DNA from: Fredericiella sp963839515
Lineage (GTDB): Bacteria > Chloroflexota > Anaerolineae > Caldilineales > Caldilineaceae
Reading direction: 5' to 3'
Assembly (NCBI GenBank): GCA_963839515.1
Contig: CAWIVN010000013.1
Coordinates: 124,001 to 188,000 of the forward strand
DNA: 64,000 bases
The notes below the pieces were generated by a model, which worked only from the letters and a program-made list of their open reading frames with translations, made no database searches and was not told the DNA's origin. Made by a program: the position numbers and the translations under genes. Positions 8,733-17,551 of this stretch are shown here, one piece after another (positions within the stretch are counted from its first letter, which is position 1; each line of letters begins with the position of its first letter).

Positions 8733-9344
8733 ATGGCTTTTCAAGTACCCGATCTGCCTTACGCTGAGGACGCGCTCGAACCGCACATCGACGCCAAGAC
8801 GATGAACATTCATCGCACCAAACATCACCAGGCGTATGTCACGAATCTGAATAACGCTGTCACCGGCACTGAGTGGGAGAACAAAAGCGTCGAAGAGATT
8901 TGCCGCGGCATCGACCGCGTGCCGGAGAATATTCGCACGGCGGTGCGCAACAACGGCGGCGGCCATGCCAACCACAGCCTGTTCTGGAATATCATGGGCC
9001 CCAACAAGGGCGGCGCGCCGAGCGGCGCGCTGGCGGAGGCCATTACGGCCAAGTGGGGCAGCTTTGACGATTTCAAGTCCAAGTTTAAGCAGCTTGGTGT
9101 CGGCCGCTTTGGCAGCGGCTGGGCCTGGCTGGTCGTCAAGGCGGATGGCAGCCTCGACGCCTACAGCCTGCCCAACCAGGACAGTCCCCTGATGCAGGGC
9201 GACACGCCGATCCTGGGTGTCGATGTGTGGGAGCATGCCTACTACCTGAATTATCAGAACCGCAGGCCCGACTACCTGGATGCCTGGTGGAATGTCGTCA
9301 ACTGGGACGCAGTGGCGCAGAATTACGCTGCGGCGCGCAAGTAA
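8733..9344 (+). CDS. sodA: Superoxide dismutase, Fe/Mn type
   Basis: This 203-residue enzyme converts superoxide to oxygen and peroxide in the cytoplasm. Metal ligands are visible: H27 (NIHRTKHHQAYV), the His of GGHANHSLFW, and Asp and His of DVWEHAYYLNY. The segment GGHANHSLFWNIMGP is more usual in Mn enzymes, but the metal cannot be settled by eye. The start is supported by AGAGGAGG seven bases upstream. It is monocistronic: a gap precedes it and an intrinsic terminator follows at 9365. Confidence 0.95.
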   Translation: MAFQVPDLPYAEDALEPHIDAKTMNIHRTKHHQAYVTNLNNAVTGTEWENKSVEEICRGIDRVPENIRTAVRNNGGGHANHSLFWNIMGPNKGGAPSGALAEAITAKWGSFDDFKSKFKQLGVGRFGSGWAWLVVKADGSLDAYSLPNQDSPLMQGDTPILGVDVWEHAYYLNYQNRRPDYLDAWWNVVNWDAVAQNYAAARK

Positions 9345-9364
9345 CGGCGAGCGGTAAGAGTAAC

Positions 9365-9401
9365 GACACGGCTTTGCATGTGCAGGGCCGTGTCTTTTTT
9401 T
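9365..9401 (+). terminator. Intrinsic terminator after sodA
   Basis: The stem GACACGGC (9365-9372) pairs with GCCGTGTC (9387-9394) and is followed directly by seven T residues. Confidence 0.9.
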
Positions 9402-9436
9402 CCGGTTGCTTTTGAACGATGGGGATCAAATGAACT

Positions 9437-10216
9437 ATGCCCAGCGCTTCCTTCTTTCCTACCGATGTACACCGCGCAGTGGCTGAAACCATTGTTGCGC
9501 GCTATGGCCGCGTGCCGGGTGTGCAGGCTATTCTGCTGGTAAATTCCTGTGCGCGCGGCATGGGCACGCCGCAAAGCGACCTGGACATGGCGGTGCTGGT
9601 GGATCCAGGGGCGGCCATCATAGAGGAACTGCAGGCGCAATGGGAGGAATTGTGTGCCGGCGATAGAGCCTTGCAGCGGCTGCGCGAGCTAGGTCGTTTC
9701 ACCGCCGTTCACCTGGATTGGATCGACGGCGTCTATGCGCCGACAGCGTGGGACGACGGCGGCGGCCCGGACGCCTTTGAGATTTCAGTGGGGAACCACG
9801 TGGCCTATAGCGCGCCGCTCTTGTGTAATGGCTCCAGGTACGAAGAGCTGCGTTCAGCCTGGTTGCCCTACTATGACGAGTCTCTGCGCCGGCAGCGCCT
9901 GACCATGGTGCGCGAGGCATGCCGCTACGACTTGGACTTCATACCGTTCTACGTGGGGCGCGCGCTCTATTTTCAGGCCTTCGATCGCTTGTATAAGGCT
10001 TACCAGGAGTTCCTGCAGGCACTATTTATTGCCCGGCGGGTTTATCCACTCACCTACAACAAGTGGATCCGCCTGCAAGTGGCAGAATGGCTCGAGCTGC
10101 CGGACCTGTATGCCCAGCTGCCGCATGTACTTCAGATCAGCCGGCTTGAGAGTGACGAATTGGTAGCAAAGGCAGATTACCTGGGTTCTTTGCTCGACAG
10201 GTGGACAACTGAGTGA
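9437..10216 (+). CDS. Nucleotidyltransferase-domain protein
   Basis: This 259-residue protein belongs to the Pol-beta-like nucleotidyltransferase superfamily. The segment NSCARGMGTPQSDLDMAVLVD matches the Gly-rich helix and the DxD metal-binding pair, and a third acidic residue could be supplied by VHLDWIDG. The C-terminal half is helical and aromatic-rich, like the substrate-binding helical region of aminoglycoside or DUF4037-type nucleotidyltransferases. Target and donor are unknown. Its stop overlaps the GTG start of the next gene (GTGA), so the two are translationally coupled and probably act together. Confidence 0.7.
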   Translation: MPSASFFPTDVHRAVAETIVARYGRVPGVQAILLVNSCARGMGTPQSDLDMAVLVDPGAAIIEELQAQWEELCAGDRALQRLRELGRFTAVHLDWIDGVYAPTAWDDGGGPDAFEISVGNHVAYSAPLLCNGSRYEELRSAWLPYYDESLRRQRLTMVREACRYDLDFIPFYVGRALYFQAFDRLYKAYQEFLQALFIARRVYPLTYNKWIRLQVAEWLELPDLYAQLPHVLQISRLESDELVAKADYLGSLLDRWTTE

Positions 10217-11220
10217 ACAATCTACGATCGTGGTTTGGCAGCTTGTTTCAGCCGCCGGCGGGCGACGAGTCACCACAGCCAGCGCCCGATTCCGCCGCCG
10301 CACACGTGTCTGGGGCACCATACGATGTGCCCGTGCTGGTCGTACGCTACTTCCCCGTGCGCGGGGATCAGATTGACCAACGCCAGACCGGCGACGTGGG
10401 TGGCCCACTGCAGTCGCTGCGCCAGCATACCGACAAGACGACACAGCAGGTGATTGAGGCGCTGCAGCAGGGAAGCCGCTATCATGGCTACAAAGACCCG
10501 GCGGCATCCCCCAGCCTGCGTTACACCGTGGTGGAGAACATAGAGTACCTGGAACCGCTACCGACGTGGCCCAAGCCGCGCCACCGCGTGCCGATGACCG
10601 ACTACAACGCCATCATGGCGCGCATCGACGCCCGCATGTGGGTCGAAGAGCGCGGTGTCAAGGAGATCTGGGTGTGGGGCTATCACGGCGGAGTGGTCGA
10701 TCTGTGGGAGTCGAATATGGCGGGTCCGTGGGGCGACATCAGCAACAGCGACCGCGACCCGCACGACCTGCCGGTCTTCGGCAAAACCTACACCGTCTAT
10801 CATTACAACTACCAACGCGGACCTTCCGAGGCGGTCGAGGATCACATGCACCAGATCGAGGCCATGCTGCGCTACATCGATCCCGACCTGTTCTGGAACA
10901 AGTTTGTCGGCAAGCCCCGTGAGGGGCGCTGCGGCTGGGCGCACTTTCCACCCAACGGCGAGCGTGATTATGACTGGCGCAACCCCAAAAAGGTGTGGAC
11001 CGACATCGAGGATTGGCGGCCGGACGGGGGCGGGCAGAAGATCGAGATGAACAGCGACCGCTGGCAGCGCGACAGCCTGCAGTGGTTTGTGTATTGGATG
11101 CAGAACGTGCCCGGGTTGAACAACGGGATCACCTATCGCGGGTGGCCGTTGACGAATTGGTGGCGGTTTATCGGGGATTTTGATGGGGCGATGCGCGAGG
11201 GAATGAAGTTGGTGGGGTAG
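10213..11220 (+). CDS. Conserved-looking Trp-rich protein of unknown function
   Basis: I do not recognise this 335-residue protein. It starts with GTG overlapping the stop of the nucleotidyltransferase gene. It has no signal peptide or membrane helix; a Pro/Ala-rich linker (about 13-35) precedes a compact region rich in Trp, Tyr and Asp, with blocks such as VPVLVVRYFPVRGDQID, EIWVWGYHGGVVDLWESNMA, RCGWAHFPPNGERDYDW and GWPLTNWWRFIGDFDGAMR. The HFPPNGERDYDW and WESNMAG blocks suggest a carbohydrate-binding or glycosidase-like pocket, but no catalytic signature can be named. A strong inverted repeat follows the stop. Confidence 0.6.
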   Translation: MNNLRSWFGSLFQPPAGDESPQPAPDSAAAHVSGAPYDVPVLVVRYFPVRGDQIDQRQTGDVGGPLQSLRQHTDKTTQQVIEALQQGSRYHGYKDPAASPSLRYTVVENIEYLEPLPTWPKPRHRVPMTDYNAIMARIDARMWVEERGVKEIWVWGYHGGVVDLWESNMAGPWGDISNSDRDPHDLPVFGKTYTVYHYNYQRGPSEAVEDHMHQIEAMLRYIDPDLFWNKFVGKPREGRCGWAHFPPNGERDYDWRNPKKVWTDIEDWRPDGGGQKIEMNSDRWQRDSLQWFVYWMQNVPGLNNGITYRGWPLTNWWRFIGDFDGAMREGMKLVG

Positions 11221-11255
11221 TGTGACGAAAATCAGGCAGCCGCACGACGGGCCGC

Positions 11256-11326
11256 AGGGGCACAAGGTCCGGCGGCAAGAGCATTGCCATTGTGGCGGTC
11301 GTTGTTCTGCCGGACCTTGTGCCCCT
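11256..11326. terminator. Inverted repeat between convergent genes
   Basis: Eighteen-base perfect arms (11256-11273, AGGGGCACAAGGTCCGGC, and 11309-11326) surround a 35-base loop. The element lies between the end of the Trp-rich protein gene (plus) and the end of the peptide-binding lipoprotein gene (minus), so a bidirectional terminator is likely. Confidence 0.6.
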
Positions 11327-11356
11327 ACATGTCGTCACGATGAACCATGTGTACCT

Positions 11357-13156
11357 CTATTGTGTGCGGTGCCACTCCTGGATGTTCCAGAGGGTATTTT
11401 CCCAGCCGTTGGCAACGACGCCGGCAAGGTCGTTGGCGTGGGCCGAGACGGTGGCGCGGGAGACAAGCGGCAGGTTGACGTAGTTCTGGACGATCATGTC
11501 GTTGAGCGCGATAGCCAGCTGCACCCGTTCCTGCGGATCGAGGGTAGCCTGGTACTTGGCGAAGAGAGCGTCGTACTCGGGGCTGCACCAGCGTTCGATA
11601 TTGGGCCGCAGCCAGCTGTTGGCAGCGCTGGCGATGTTGCTTTCGCCGTCCACTTCGCACGTCCACACGACCAGGTACGCCTGCGAGTCGGGGCTGTCCG
11701 GGCCGTTGGCAAACATTTCCGTGTCGGCATAGAACTTGCCCAGTGTGTCGGGGCTGGCGGGATCACCGCTAAAGAAGACGGCCGACTCGACGTTTTTCAG
11801 CTCGGTGGCAACGCCTATTTCCTGCCACCACTGCTGGACCAGCGCCTGGATCTTCTGGCGCACGGAGCTGGTGGCGGTCTGGAACAAGACGCGCAGTTCG
11901 ACGCCAGCCTGTTCGCGTATGCCATCGCCGTTGCTGTCTACCCAGCCGGCGGATTCGAGCAGCTGCTTCGCCCGCTCAATGTCCTGCTGCAGGCAGGCGT
12001 CGTTATTGGGCGAGACAACAGCAGGCGGGCCGGCCAGGATGTTGCAGGTGGGCGTGCCGCCGACGCCAAATAGCTGCTCGGCGATGAGCTGGCGGTCGAT
12101 GGCCATGGACATGGCCTGGCGCACAGCCGCGTCCGTCAGGAACGGATGCGGGTTGGGGTCGTCCTTGCTCCATTCGGAGCGCTTGTCGCCTAACGCAGAG
12201 TCGGGATTTGTGAAGTTGAACATGATGCGTTCGACGCTGCCGGCAAAGGCGCTGACGAGCTTGCCGCGGCCCTCGGCCACCATGGGGTCGAGGATGGCAG
12301 GCTCGACCAGCAAGTTCCAGGCATAGTCTGCCTCGCCGGTTTCGAGCACGGCGCGGGCGGCCGCGGCGGCATCTTCTCCGCCACGGATCACCAGGCGGCT
12401 GAAATGGGGCTGGTCGGGCACACGGTAGTTGTCGTTGGCCTTGTACACGACCGTGTCGTTGGCGCGGAATTCCTCCACGACAAAGGGACCGGTGCCAATC
12501 GGCATGGTGTTCTGTTCAGAACAGCCTTGGGCCGCCGCGCCGCTGCAAGGTGCAAACTGCGCCTTTTGCAGGACAGGGGCCAATTGGCCGCCAAAGACGG
12601 TGTAGGGATAGGGCTGTGGACCAGCAAAGGTAATCGTGACCGTATGCTCGTCCGGCGCGGCGATGTCGGCGACGCCGGCGAAGGTGGAGAAGGTGCCGCA
12701 GCCGGTGGCCGGGTCGGTGCAGTACTGCCAGGTGAAGATGACATCCTCGGCGGTCAGCGGCGTGCCGTCCGACCAGAGGACGTCAGGGCGCAGCTTGTAG
12801 GTGATGCTCTTCAGGTCGGCGCTGACGCCACCATTTTGTACCGTAGGCACTGCGGCGGCCAAGACTGGCAGCAGGTTGCCATCGGGATCAGTCTTGGTCA
12901 GCGGCTCCAGCACCAGCGAGGCAGCCTGGTAATCCTTGATGCCATTGGCCAGGTATGGATTGAGCAGCGATATCTCCTGCCAGTAGATGAGCACGAGTTC
13001 GCCGTCGGCGCCGCGTGCGCCAGGAGCTGGAGCTTCTGCGGCGGCAGGCGTTGCCGGCGACTCTTGTGCTGGGGCAGCGGGTGATGCGGTGCAGGCAGCG
13101 AGGATAAGAATAGTGACTGCTAGAGTTGCAAGTGGTAGGTGGCGTCGTGATGTCAC
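11357..13156 (-). CDS. Peptide-type ABC transporter substrate-binding lipoprotein
   Basis: This 599-residue protein is of the SBP_bac_5 (DppA/OppA-like) family. The signal peptide MTSRRHLPLATLAVTILILAAC ends in lipobox ILAAC (Cys22), then a Pro/Ala-rich linker. Domain order is the usual one: an N-terminal segment with VLEPLTKTDPDGNLLPVLAA, then the family signature LWSDGTPLTAEDVIFTWQY, then GTGPFVVEEF, AVRQAMSMAIDRQLIAEQLF and the C-terminal lobe. It is the last gene of the minus-strand importer unit and shares the transporter with a second binding protein at 15472. The ligand is probably a peptide or similar compound; the sequence does not decide. Confidence 0.87.
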   Translation of the reverse strand: MTSRRHLPLATLAVTILILAACTASPAAPAQESPATPAAAEAPAPGARGADGELVLIYWQEISLLNPYLANGIKDYQAASLVLEPLTKTDPDGNLLPVLAAAVPTVQNGGVSADLKSITYKLRPDVLWSDGTPLTAEDVIFTWQYCTDPATGCGTFSTFAGVADIAAPDEHTVTITFAGPQPYPYTVFGGQLAPVLQKAQFAPCSGAAAQGCSEQNTMPIGTGPFVVEEFRANDTVVYKANDNYRVPDQPHFSRLVIRGGEDAAAAARAVLETGEADYAWNLLVEPAILDPMVAEGRGKLVSAFAGSVERIMFNFTNPDSALGDKRSEWSKDDPNPHPFLTDAAVRQAMSMAIDRQLIAEQLFGVGGTPTCNILAGPPAVVSPNNDACLQQDIERAKQLLESAGWVDSNGDGIREQAGVELRVLFQTATSSVRQKIQALVQQWWQEIGVATELKNVESAVFFSGDPASPDTLGKFYADTEMFANGPDSPDSQAYLVVWTCEVDGESNIASAANSWLRPNIERWCSPEYDALFAKYQATLDPQERVQLAIALNDMIVQNYVNLPLVSRATVSAHANDLAGVVANGWENTLWNIQEWHRTQ

Positions 13157-13235
13157 GGATTGTCTCCTTTGGCTCGATGAAATGGATCGAGCAGGGTGAA
13201 GAGACAGTATAAGGGGGGAGAGGGGGAGGTGAGAA

Positions 13236-13268
13236 ATGTCCCCGGGACATTAAAGGTCCCGGGGACAT
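13236..13268. repeat. Palindrome of dispersed family A
   Basis: ATGTCCCCGGGAC (13236-13248) pairs with GTCCCGGGGACAT (13256-13268) around a seven-base loop. The right arm plus AAGTT is identical to the element at 6022-6038. It lies inside the importer operon, between dppC and the downstream binding-protein gene. Confidence 0.75.
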
Positions 13269-13281
13269 AAGTTGTGGGCGT

Positions 13282-14226
13282 CTAGCTTCGTTGGCGCGGG
13301 TCAAGGGCGTCGCGCAGGCCGTCGCCTAGCAAGTTGAAGCCGAGCACGGTGAGGATGAGGACGATCCCAGGGAAGATGATCAGATGCGGCGCAGTGAAGA
13401 CCTGGTTGCGCTCCTGACCAATCATCGAACCCCATTCTGCCAGAGGCGGCTGTGCGCCGAGGCCGAGGAACGACAGTGCCGCCGCATCGAGAATGGCGGT
13501 GCCGATACCTAGCGTGCCCTGCACAACCAGAGGTGTTAAGGCGTTAGGCAGGATGTTTTGGAAGAGAATGCGCCGTGAATCCGACCCGATCGAGTGGCCG
13601 GCCAGGACATAGTCCTGTTGCTTGATCGACAGCACACTGGCGCGCATAATACGGGCATATATCGGGATACTGACGATGCCGATGGCCAAGAGCGTGTTGA
13701 GCAGACCCGGCCCCAGCACGGTAACGATGGCGATGGCCAGGATCAGGCTCGGAAAAGCCAACAGGATGTCCATGACCCCCATCACCAGCGAATCGGTCCA
13801 GCCGCCAACATAACCGGATATTGAGCCAAGCAAGGCTCCAATAACAATGGCAAAGCCTACAGAGAGGAAGCCAACGACCAGGGACATGCGCGAGCCGTAA
13901 ATAACGCGGCTATAGAGGTCGCGTACATTGCCATCCGTGCCGAAGAAATGTTCAGCGCGCTCGGCGGGACAGCCAAGCGCATGAATGCATGGTCCCTCGC
14001 GCTTCTTGACGTCCTCAATGCCGATCAATGACTGTACGGGGTCGTGAGTGGCCAGCACGGGTGCGAAAATGGCCATAAACAGTAGCCCGCCCAGCAGCAG
14101 CATGCCAATGATGGCGGAGCGCCGGTGGAACAGGCGGTGCAAGGCGTTGCTCCACAGGCCACGCGGCTTGGTGTTAAAGATCTGCTCCACTTGCTGTGGA
14201 GGGTTGGCGACAGCAGTTGTGCTCAT
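13282..14226 (-). CDS. Peptide-type ABC transporter permease (DppC-like)
   Basis: This 314-residue inner-membrane protein has the DppC/OppC layout: a cytoplasmic N-terminus with FHRRSAIIGMLLLGGLLFMAIFAP, a periplasmic loop ending HFFGTDGNVRDLYSRVIYGSR, and the BPD_transp domain with coupling loop AGHSIGSDSRRILFQNILPN. The periplasmic loop has an insert with two Cys (GPCIHALGCP) just before the conserved FGTD block. It starts 15 bases after the dppB stop in the same direction. No ATPase genes (DppD/DppF) occur in the window, so the importer must use ATPases encoded elsewhere. Confidence 0.87.
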   Translation of the reverse strand: MSTTAVANPPQQVEQIFNTKPRGLWSNALHRLFHRRSAIIGMLLLGGLLFMAIFAPVLATHDPVQSLIGIEDVKKREGPCIHALGCPAERAEHFFGTDGNVRDLYSRVIYGSRMSLVVGFLSVGFAIVIGALLGSISGYVGGWTDSLVMGVMDILLAFPSLILAIAIVTVLGPGLLNTLLAIGIVSIPIYARIMRASVLSIKQQDYVLAGHSIGSDSRRILFQNILPNALTPLVVQGTLGIGTAILDAAALSFLGLGAQPPLAEWGSMIGQERNQVFTAPHLIIFPGIVLILTVLGFNLLGDGLRDALDPRQRS

Positions 14227-14241
14227 GGCAGGCTCGCTCGA

Positions 14242-15318
14242 CTAGCCCAGGCGGATCCGGGGATCCAGGAATCCATACGAAATATCGACCAGCAGGTTGA
14301 CCAGGACGTACGTAAAGGCAATCATCAGCGTAAAGCCCTGGATCACGCCATAATCGCGCGATGAAATCGCCTCAAATAGGGTCTTGCCTACCCCGGTCAG
14401 TCCGAAAATAGTCTCCGTCAGCACGGCGCCGCTTAGCAGGCCGCCGAGGGAAAGCCCCACGACCGTGATCACGGGCAGCAGCGCATTGCGCATGGCATGG
14501 CGAAAGACAACCGTGCGTTCGTTCAGACCCTTGGCACGCGCCGTGCGCATATAATCCAGGCTCATTACCTCCAGCAGGCTGGAACGTGTCATACGCGCGA
14601 TAACCGACATCGGTACGGTCGCCAACACGATTGCCGGCAGAATCAAGTGCCTGGCAGCATCGGCCGCCAATTTCCACTGCAGCGTAAGCAGACCGTTGAG
14701 AAGGTACATCTGGGAGAGAAAGTCGAGCAGTGTGCGCGCGGGGCCGTCCAGACTTGACAGACCCCACGCCTCGGCGATCAACGATACACGCATTCCTGCC
14801 TGCAGCCGGCCGGAAGGGGGAAGCGCCAGAGGCGTGTCCTTGAGGACGACGCCAAACAAATATGCTGCCAGTAAACCCAGTACAAATACGGGAACGGATA
14901 CGCCCAGGTTGGCGAAAATCATCGTCACCACGTCGATGGGCGAGTTTTGCCAGTAAGCAGCCATGACGCCCAGTAACATGCCAAAGACCGTGGCAATCAC
15001 CAAAGATGTCAGCGCCAGCTCGATGGTGACGGGCAGGCGTTCAGTCAGCATCTCGGTGACAGGACGGCCAAAGCGCATCGAATCACCCAAATCGCCGGTG
15101 GCAACGCGACCCATATAGTAGCCAAACTGCACCGGAATTGGCTGGTCCAGGCCATAGCGCTTTATAAAAGCGTCGCAAACTTGCTCAGTCGCCTTTTCGC
15201 CGAGCATAGCTCGGCAGGGATCGCCGGGAATCATGCGAGCGAGTAAAAAAGTAAGAAAGAGGATTCCAAGGAGGACTGGGATGGCGAGCGCAACCCGCCG
15301 CAGGATATAAGCAAACAC
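14242..15318 (-). CDS. Peptide-type ABC transporter permease (DppB-like)
   Basis: This 358-residue inner-membrane permease begins with the typical MFAYILRRVALAIPVLLGIL helix and the TFLLARMIPGDPC segment, then KRYGLDQPIPVQFGYYMGRV. The coupling loop is YMRTARAKGLNERTVVFRHAMRN and the family end DPRIRLG is present. It is slightly longer than E. coli DppB because of a loop near residues 165-215. An inverted-repeat element of about 110 bases separates it from the upstream binding-protein gene. Confidence 0.88.
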   Translation of the reverse strand: MFAYILRRVALAIPVLLGILFLTFLLARMIPGDPCRAMLGEKATEQVCDAFIKRYGLDQPIPVQFGYYMGRVATGDLGDSMRFGRPVTEMLTERLPVTIELALTSLVIATVFGMLLGVMAAYWQNSPIDVVTMIFANLGVSVPVFVLGLLAAYLFGVVLKDTPLALPPSGRLQAGMRVSLIAEAWGLSSLDGPARTLLDFLSQMYLLNGLLTLQWKLAADAARHLILPAIVLATVPMSVIARMTRSSLLEVMSLDYMRTARAKGLNERTVVFRHAMRNALLPVITVVGLSLGGLLSGAVLTETIFGLTGVGKTLFEAISSRDYGVIQGFTLMIAFTYVLVNLLVDISYGFLDPRIRLG

Positions 15319-15345
15319 GGTCTTCTCCGTGAAATTCTAGTATCA

Positions 15346-15456
15346 GACAAGATGAGGGGGTAAGAGGGGAGAAACCGAGTTTCTGGCAAGCGCCGCTTGT
15401 ACCAAGCGCAGCTTGCTTTGAAACTCGGTTTCCAGCAATTACCCTCTCATCTTGTC
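15346..15456. repeat. Nested inverted-repeat element (family C)
   Basis: Outer arms of 18 bases (15346-15363 and 15439-15456, one mismatch) enclose inner 13-base arms GAAACCGAGTTTC (15371-15383) and GAAACTCGGTTTC (15420-15432), with a small central hairpin CGCTTG-TAC-CAAGCG. The half-element CGCTTGCCAGAAACTC recurs upstream of cysM near 57496. It fills the gap between a binding-protein gene and dppB, where it could act as an mRNA-processing or attenuation site that raises binding-protein expression over permease expression. Confidence 0.65.
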
Positions 15457-15471
15457 ACCCTCTAAGCAATA

Positions 15472-17193
15472 CTACTCAGCCGGCGGAGCGTTCAGGAACT
15501 GGCCGAACAGGCCGGAGAAGTAGGTGAATTCACCAGTGCGGCCCACATGGAGTGGGTTCTCAGCGTCCCACTGGACGGCATAGGACTGCACGACGTCGTT
15601 GGCGTCCAACGTGGCGCCGTCGTGGAACTTGACGCCATCGCGCAGCGTGAAGGTCCATTCGGTGAGATCATCGCTGGCGGTCCACTCGGTAGCCAGAGCC
15701 GGCAGCACAACGCCGGTCTTGGGATCGTAGGCCAGCAGCGACTGCATGACCTGTTCGATCGCGCGCAGTGCTTCACCGTCAGTTTCGTCGGCGCCATAGA
15801 GTCCTGGCGGTTCGCCGTTCTGCATCCAAACAAACGCATCGCGTCCGCCTGGGTTCATCAATGCGAACTGTTCGGCGCCGATGTCGGAGGCGTAAGCGCC
15901 CTCGACGTCAGCCTTAAAGGCCGCGCCGCTGCCGCCATGGGCCACTGGGATCATGGGCACATGCTGCTTGATCAGCTCGTTGGCCTTGTCATACCACGGC
16001 TGGCGCTCTTCGGGCGTAGCCTTGGTGCGGCCTTCCTTGAGGGCATCCCAGATATCGGGGAAGCCGGCGCCAAACTGCTTGGACGCGCCTTCGCCGAAGT
16101 GGTAGTCAAGGAAGTTGGTGGCGTCCGGATAGTCGGCGCCCCACCCCAGCATCGTCAATCCATCGATTTCGCCGGCAGCGGCGGCATCCAGGAAGGCGCC
16201 GGATTCCATGACGTTAATGGTGGCCTCGACGCCGATATCGGCCAATTGGGCCTGAATGTCCTGCGCCACGATGCCCGGGTTGGGCAGGTAAGTGCGCACG
16301 ACGTCACGGTACGTGATCGTGGTCTTGAAGCCGGGCAGCACGCCCTCTTCTTCCAGGATTTTCTTGGCTTCCTCGGGGTTGTAGTCGTACCAGGTCTGGC
16401 CTTCGCTGTAGCCGAAGATGGACGGCGGCATGAACTGGGTGGCGACCGACGAAGCCGGCGGGTAGAAGTTGTCGACAATACGCTGGCGGTCGATGGCCAT
16501 GGCAAGGGCCTGGCGCACGCGTTCGTTGTCATACGGCGGGTTGGTGTTATTCATACTGACGTAGAACACGTTGGTGCCGCTGCGCAGGGGCAGCTGCAGG
16601 TTGGCGTCGCCTTCGATCGTGGCGAAGTCATCCGGGCCGGGGTTGTCGATACCGTCGACCGTGCCTGACTGCAGCTCGACCAGGCGCTGGGCGCTCTCGG
16701 GGCTCCAGCGGAAGACCAGGGTCTGGGCAAAGGCCGGGTCGCCCCAGTAGTCTTCGTTGCGTTCGAAGATAATCTGGTCGCCGCGGCGCCATTCGACCAG
16801 CTTGTAGGGGCCGGTGCCGTTGGGCTTCTCGACCAGGTCGCCGCCGCCGCCCGTTGCCTGCAGATAATCGGCATCGTTGATCGAGAATGCCGAAAAGGCA
16901 ACCTTGGCCGGGAAAGCGGGGTCGGGATAACAGAGCGTGAACTTAGCGGTGGTGGCGTCGACGGCCTCGATCGACTTAAACTCGCCGCCGTAATCGCAGT
17001 TGTCGGCTGCGTACGTCGTCGGTTCAAACGGGCCGGCGGGTGCTGCCTCAGCAGCAGCTTCGGTCGCTTCTACTGTAGCAGCAGGCTCCTCAGCGGCCGT
17101 CGAACCGGTGGTAGCCGCAGGTGCGGCACAGCCGGCAATCAGGCCGATGAGCATGACCGCGCTCAGTAAGAGCGACAGTTTGCGGGAACGCAT
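15472..17193 (-). CDS. Peptide-type ABC substrate-binding lipoprotein, apparently circularly permuted
   Basis: This 573-residue lipoprotein (lipobox LIAGC, Cys22, then an Ala/Glu-rich linker) is clearly SBP_bac_5, but its blocks are in an unusual order. The mature part starts with what is normally internal: FKSIEAVDATTAKFTLCYPD, then GTGPYKLVEWRRGDQIIFERN and RVRQALAMAIDRQRIVDNF. The blocks normally found near the N-terminus come last, at about residues 485-560: IEQVMQSLLAYDPKTGVVLP, then LTEWTFTLRDGVKFHDG and DANDVVQSYAVQWD. The other binding protein at 11357 has the standard order. The frame is uninterrupted and the signal peptide is normal, so this is one intact gene. It is first in the importer operon. 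Confidence 0.85.
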   Translation of the reverse strand: MRSRKLSLLLSAVMLIGLIAGCAAPAATTGSTAAEEPAATVEATEAAAEAAPAGPFEPTTYAADNCDYGGEFKSIEAVDATTAKFTLCYPDPAFPAKVAFSAFSINDADYLQATGGGGDLVEKPNGTGPYKLVEWRRGDQIIFERNEDYWGDPAFAQTLVFRWSPESAQRLVELQSGTVDGIDNPGPDDFATIEGDANLQLPLRSGTNVFYVSMNNTNPPYDNERVRQALAMAIDRQRIVDNFYPPASSVATQFMPPSIFGYSEGQTWYDYNPEEAKKILEEEGVLPGFKTTITYRDVVRTYLPNPGIVAQDIQAQLADIGVEATINVMESGAFLDAAAAGEIDGLTMLGWGADYPDATNFLDYHFGEGASKQFGAGFPDIWDALKEGRTKATPEERQPWYDKANELIKQHVPMIPVAHGGSGAAFKADVEGAYASDIGAEQFALMNPGGRDAFVWMQNGEPPGLYGADETDGEALRAIEQVMQSLLAYDPKTGVVLPALATEWTASDDLTEWTFTLRDGVKFHDGATLDANDVVQSYAVQWDAENPLHVGRTGEFTYFSGLFGQFLNAPPAE

Positions 17194-17271
17194 GATGGCT
17201 CCTTTCCTAACATATGGGGATTATTCGATAGCAGGGTAAGTCCTGAACGACGGCGGTCAGGTTAAGTTCTA

Positions 17272-17301
17272 TTTATACTCGACGCAGCGGGTTATCGCCA
17301 A
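17272..17301 (-). promoter_or_regulatory. Probable promoter of the peptide-importer operon
   Basis: On the minus strand TTGGCG (17296-17301) and TATAAA (17272-17277) are separated by 18 bases, about 80 bases upstream of the binding-protein start. The match is fair, not perfect. Confidence 0.4.
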
Positions 17302-17407
17302 ACCGTGAGGAGTACTACATGATGCCGATCTACAGGTGGAAATCAGGCCCAGTGAGCAACGTCGCTGCGCGCCAGGGTGACACTGACGCTATTGGCCCCT
17401 ACATGTT

Positions 17408-17491
17408 TTAGGGCGACGATAATACTGCCCACACTGCCACCATGGCGGCGGCCAGCGCAACAAAGGCAAAGGGAAGGTAGTCGGAAGGTAG
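17408..17491 (-). pseudogene. Possible remnant of a membrane-protein N-terminus (NuoA-like); otherwise empty gap
   Basis: The 590-base gap between the importer operon and the giant secreted-protein gene (17194-17785) holds little. On the minus strand one short frame reads LPSDYLPFAFVALAAAMVAV and continues WAVLSSP before a TAA. This resembles the first helix of complex I subunit NuoA, but there is no clear start and nothing homologous continues past the stop. It may be a decayed fragment or chance. Confidence 0.2.
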
Positions 17492-17551
17492 ATGGCATTC
17501 CTAGCATCAATAATCCTTACGCCTGATTAACCAAATATCCTTACTGCAAGC

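Noticed and set aside
15547..16668. 373-residue plus-strand frame opposite the permuted binding protein
   Set aside because: Shadow frame; no motif or signal, and the minus-strand protein is convincing.
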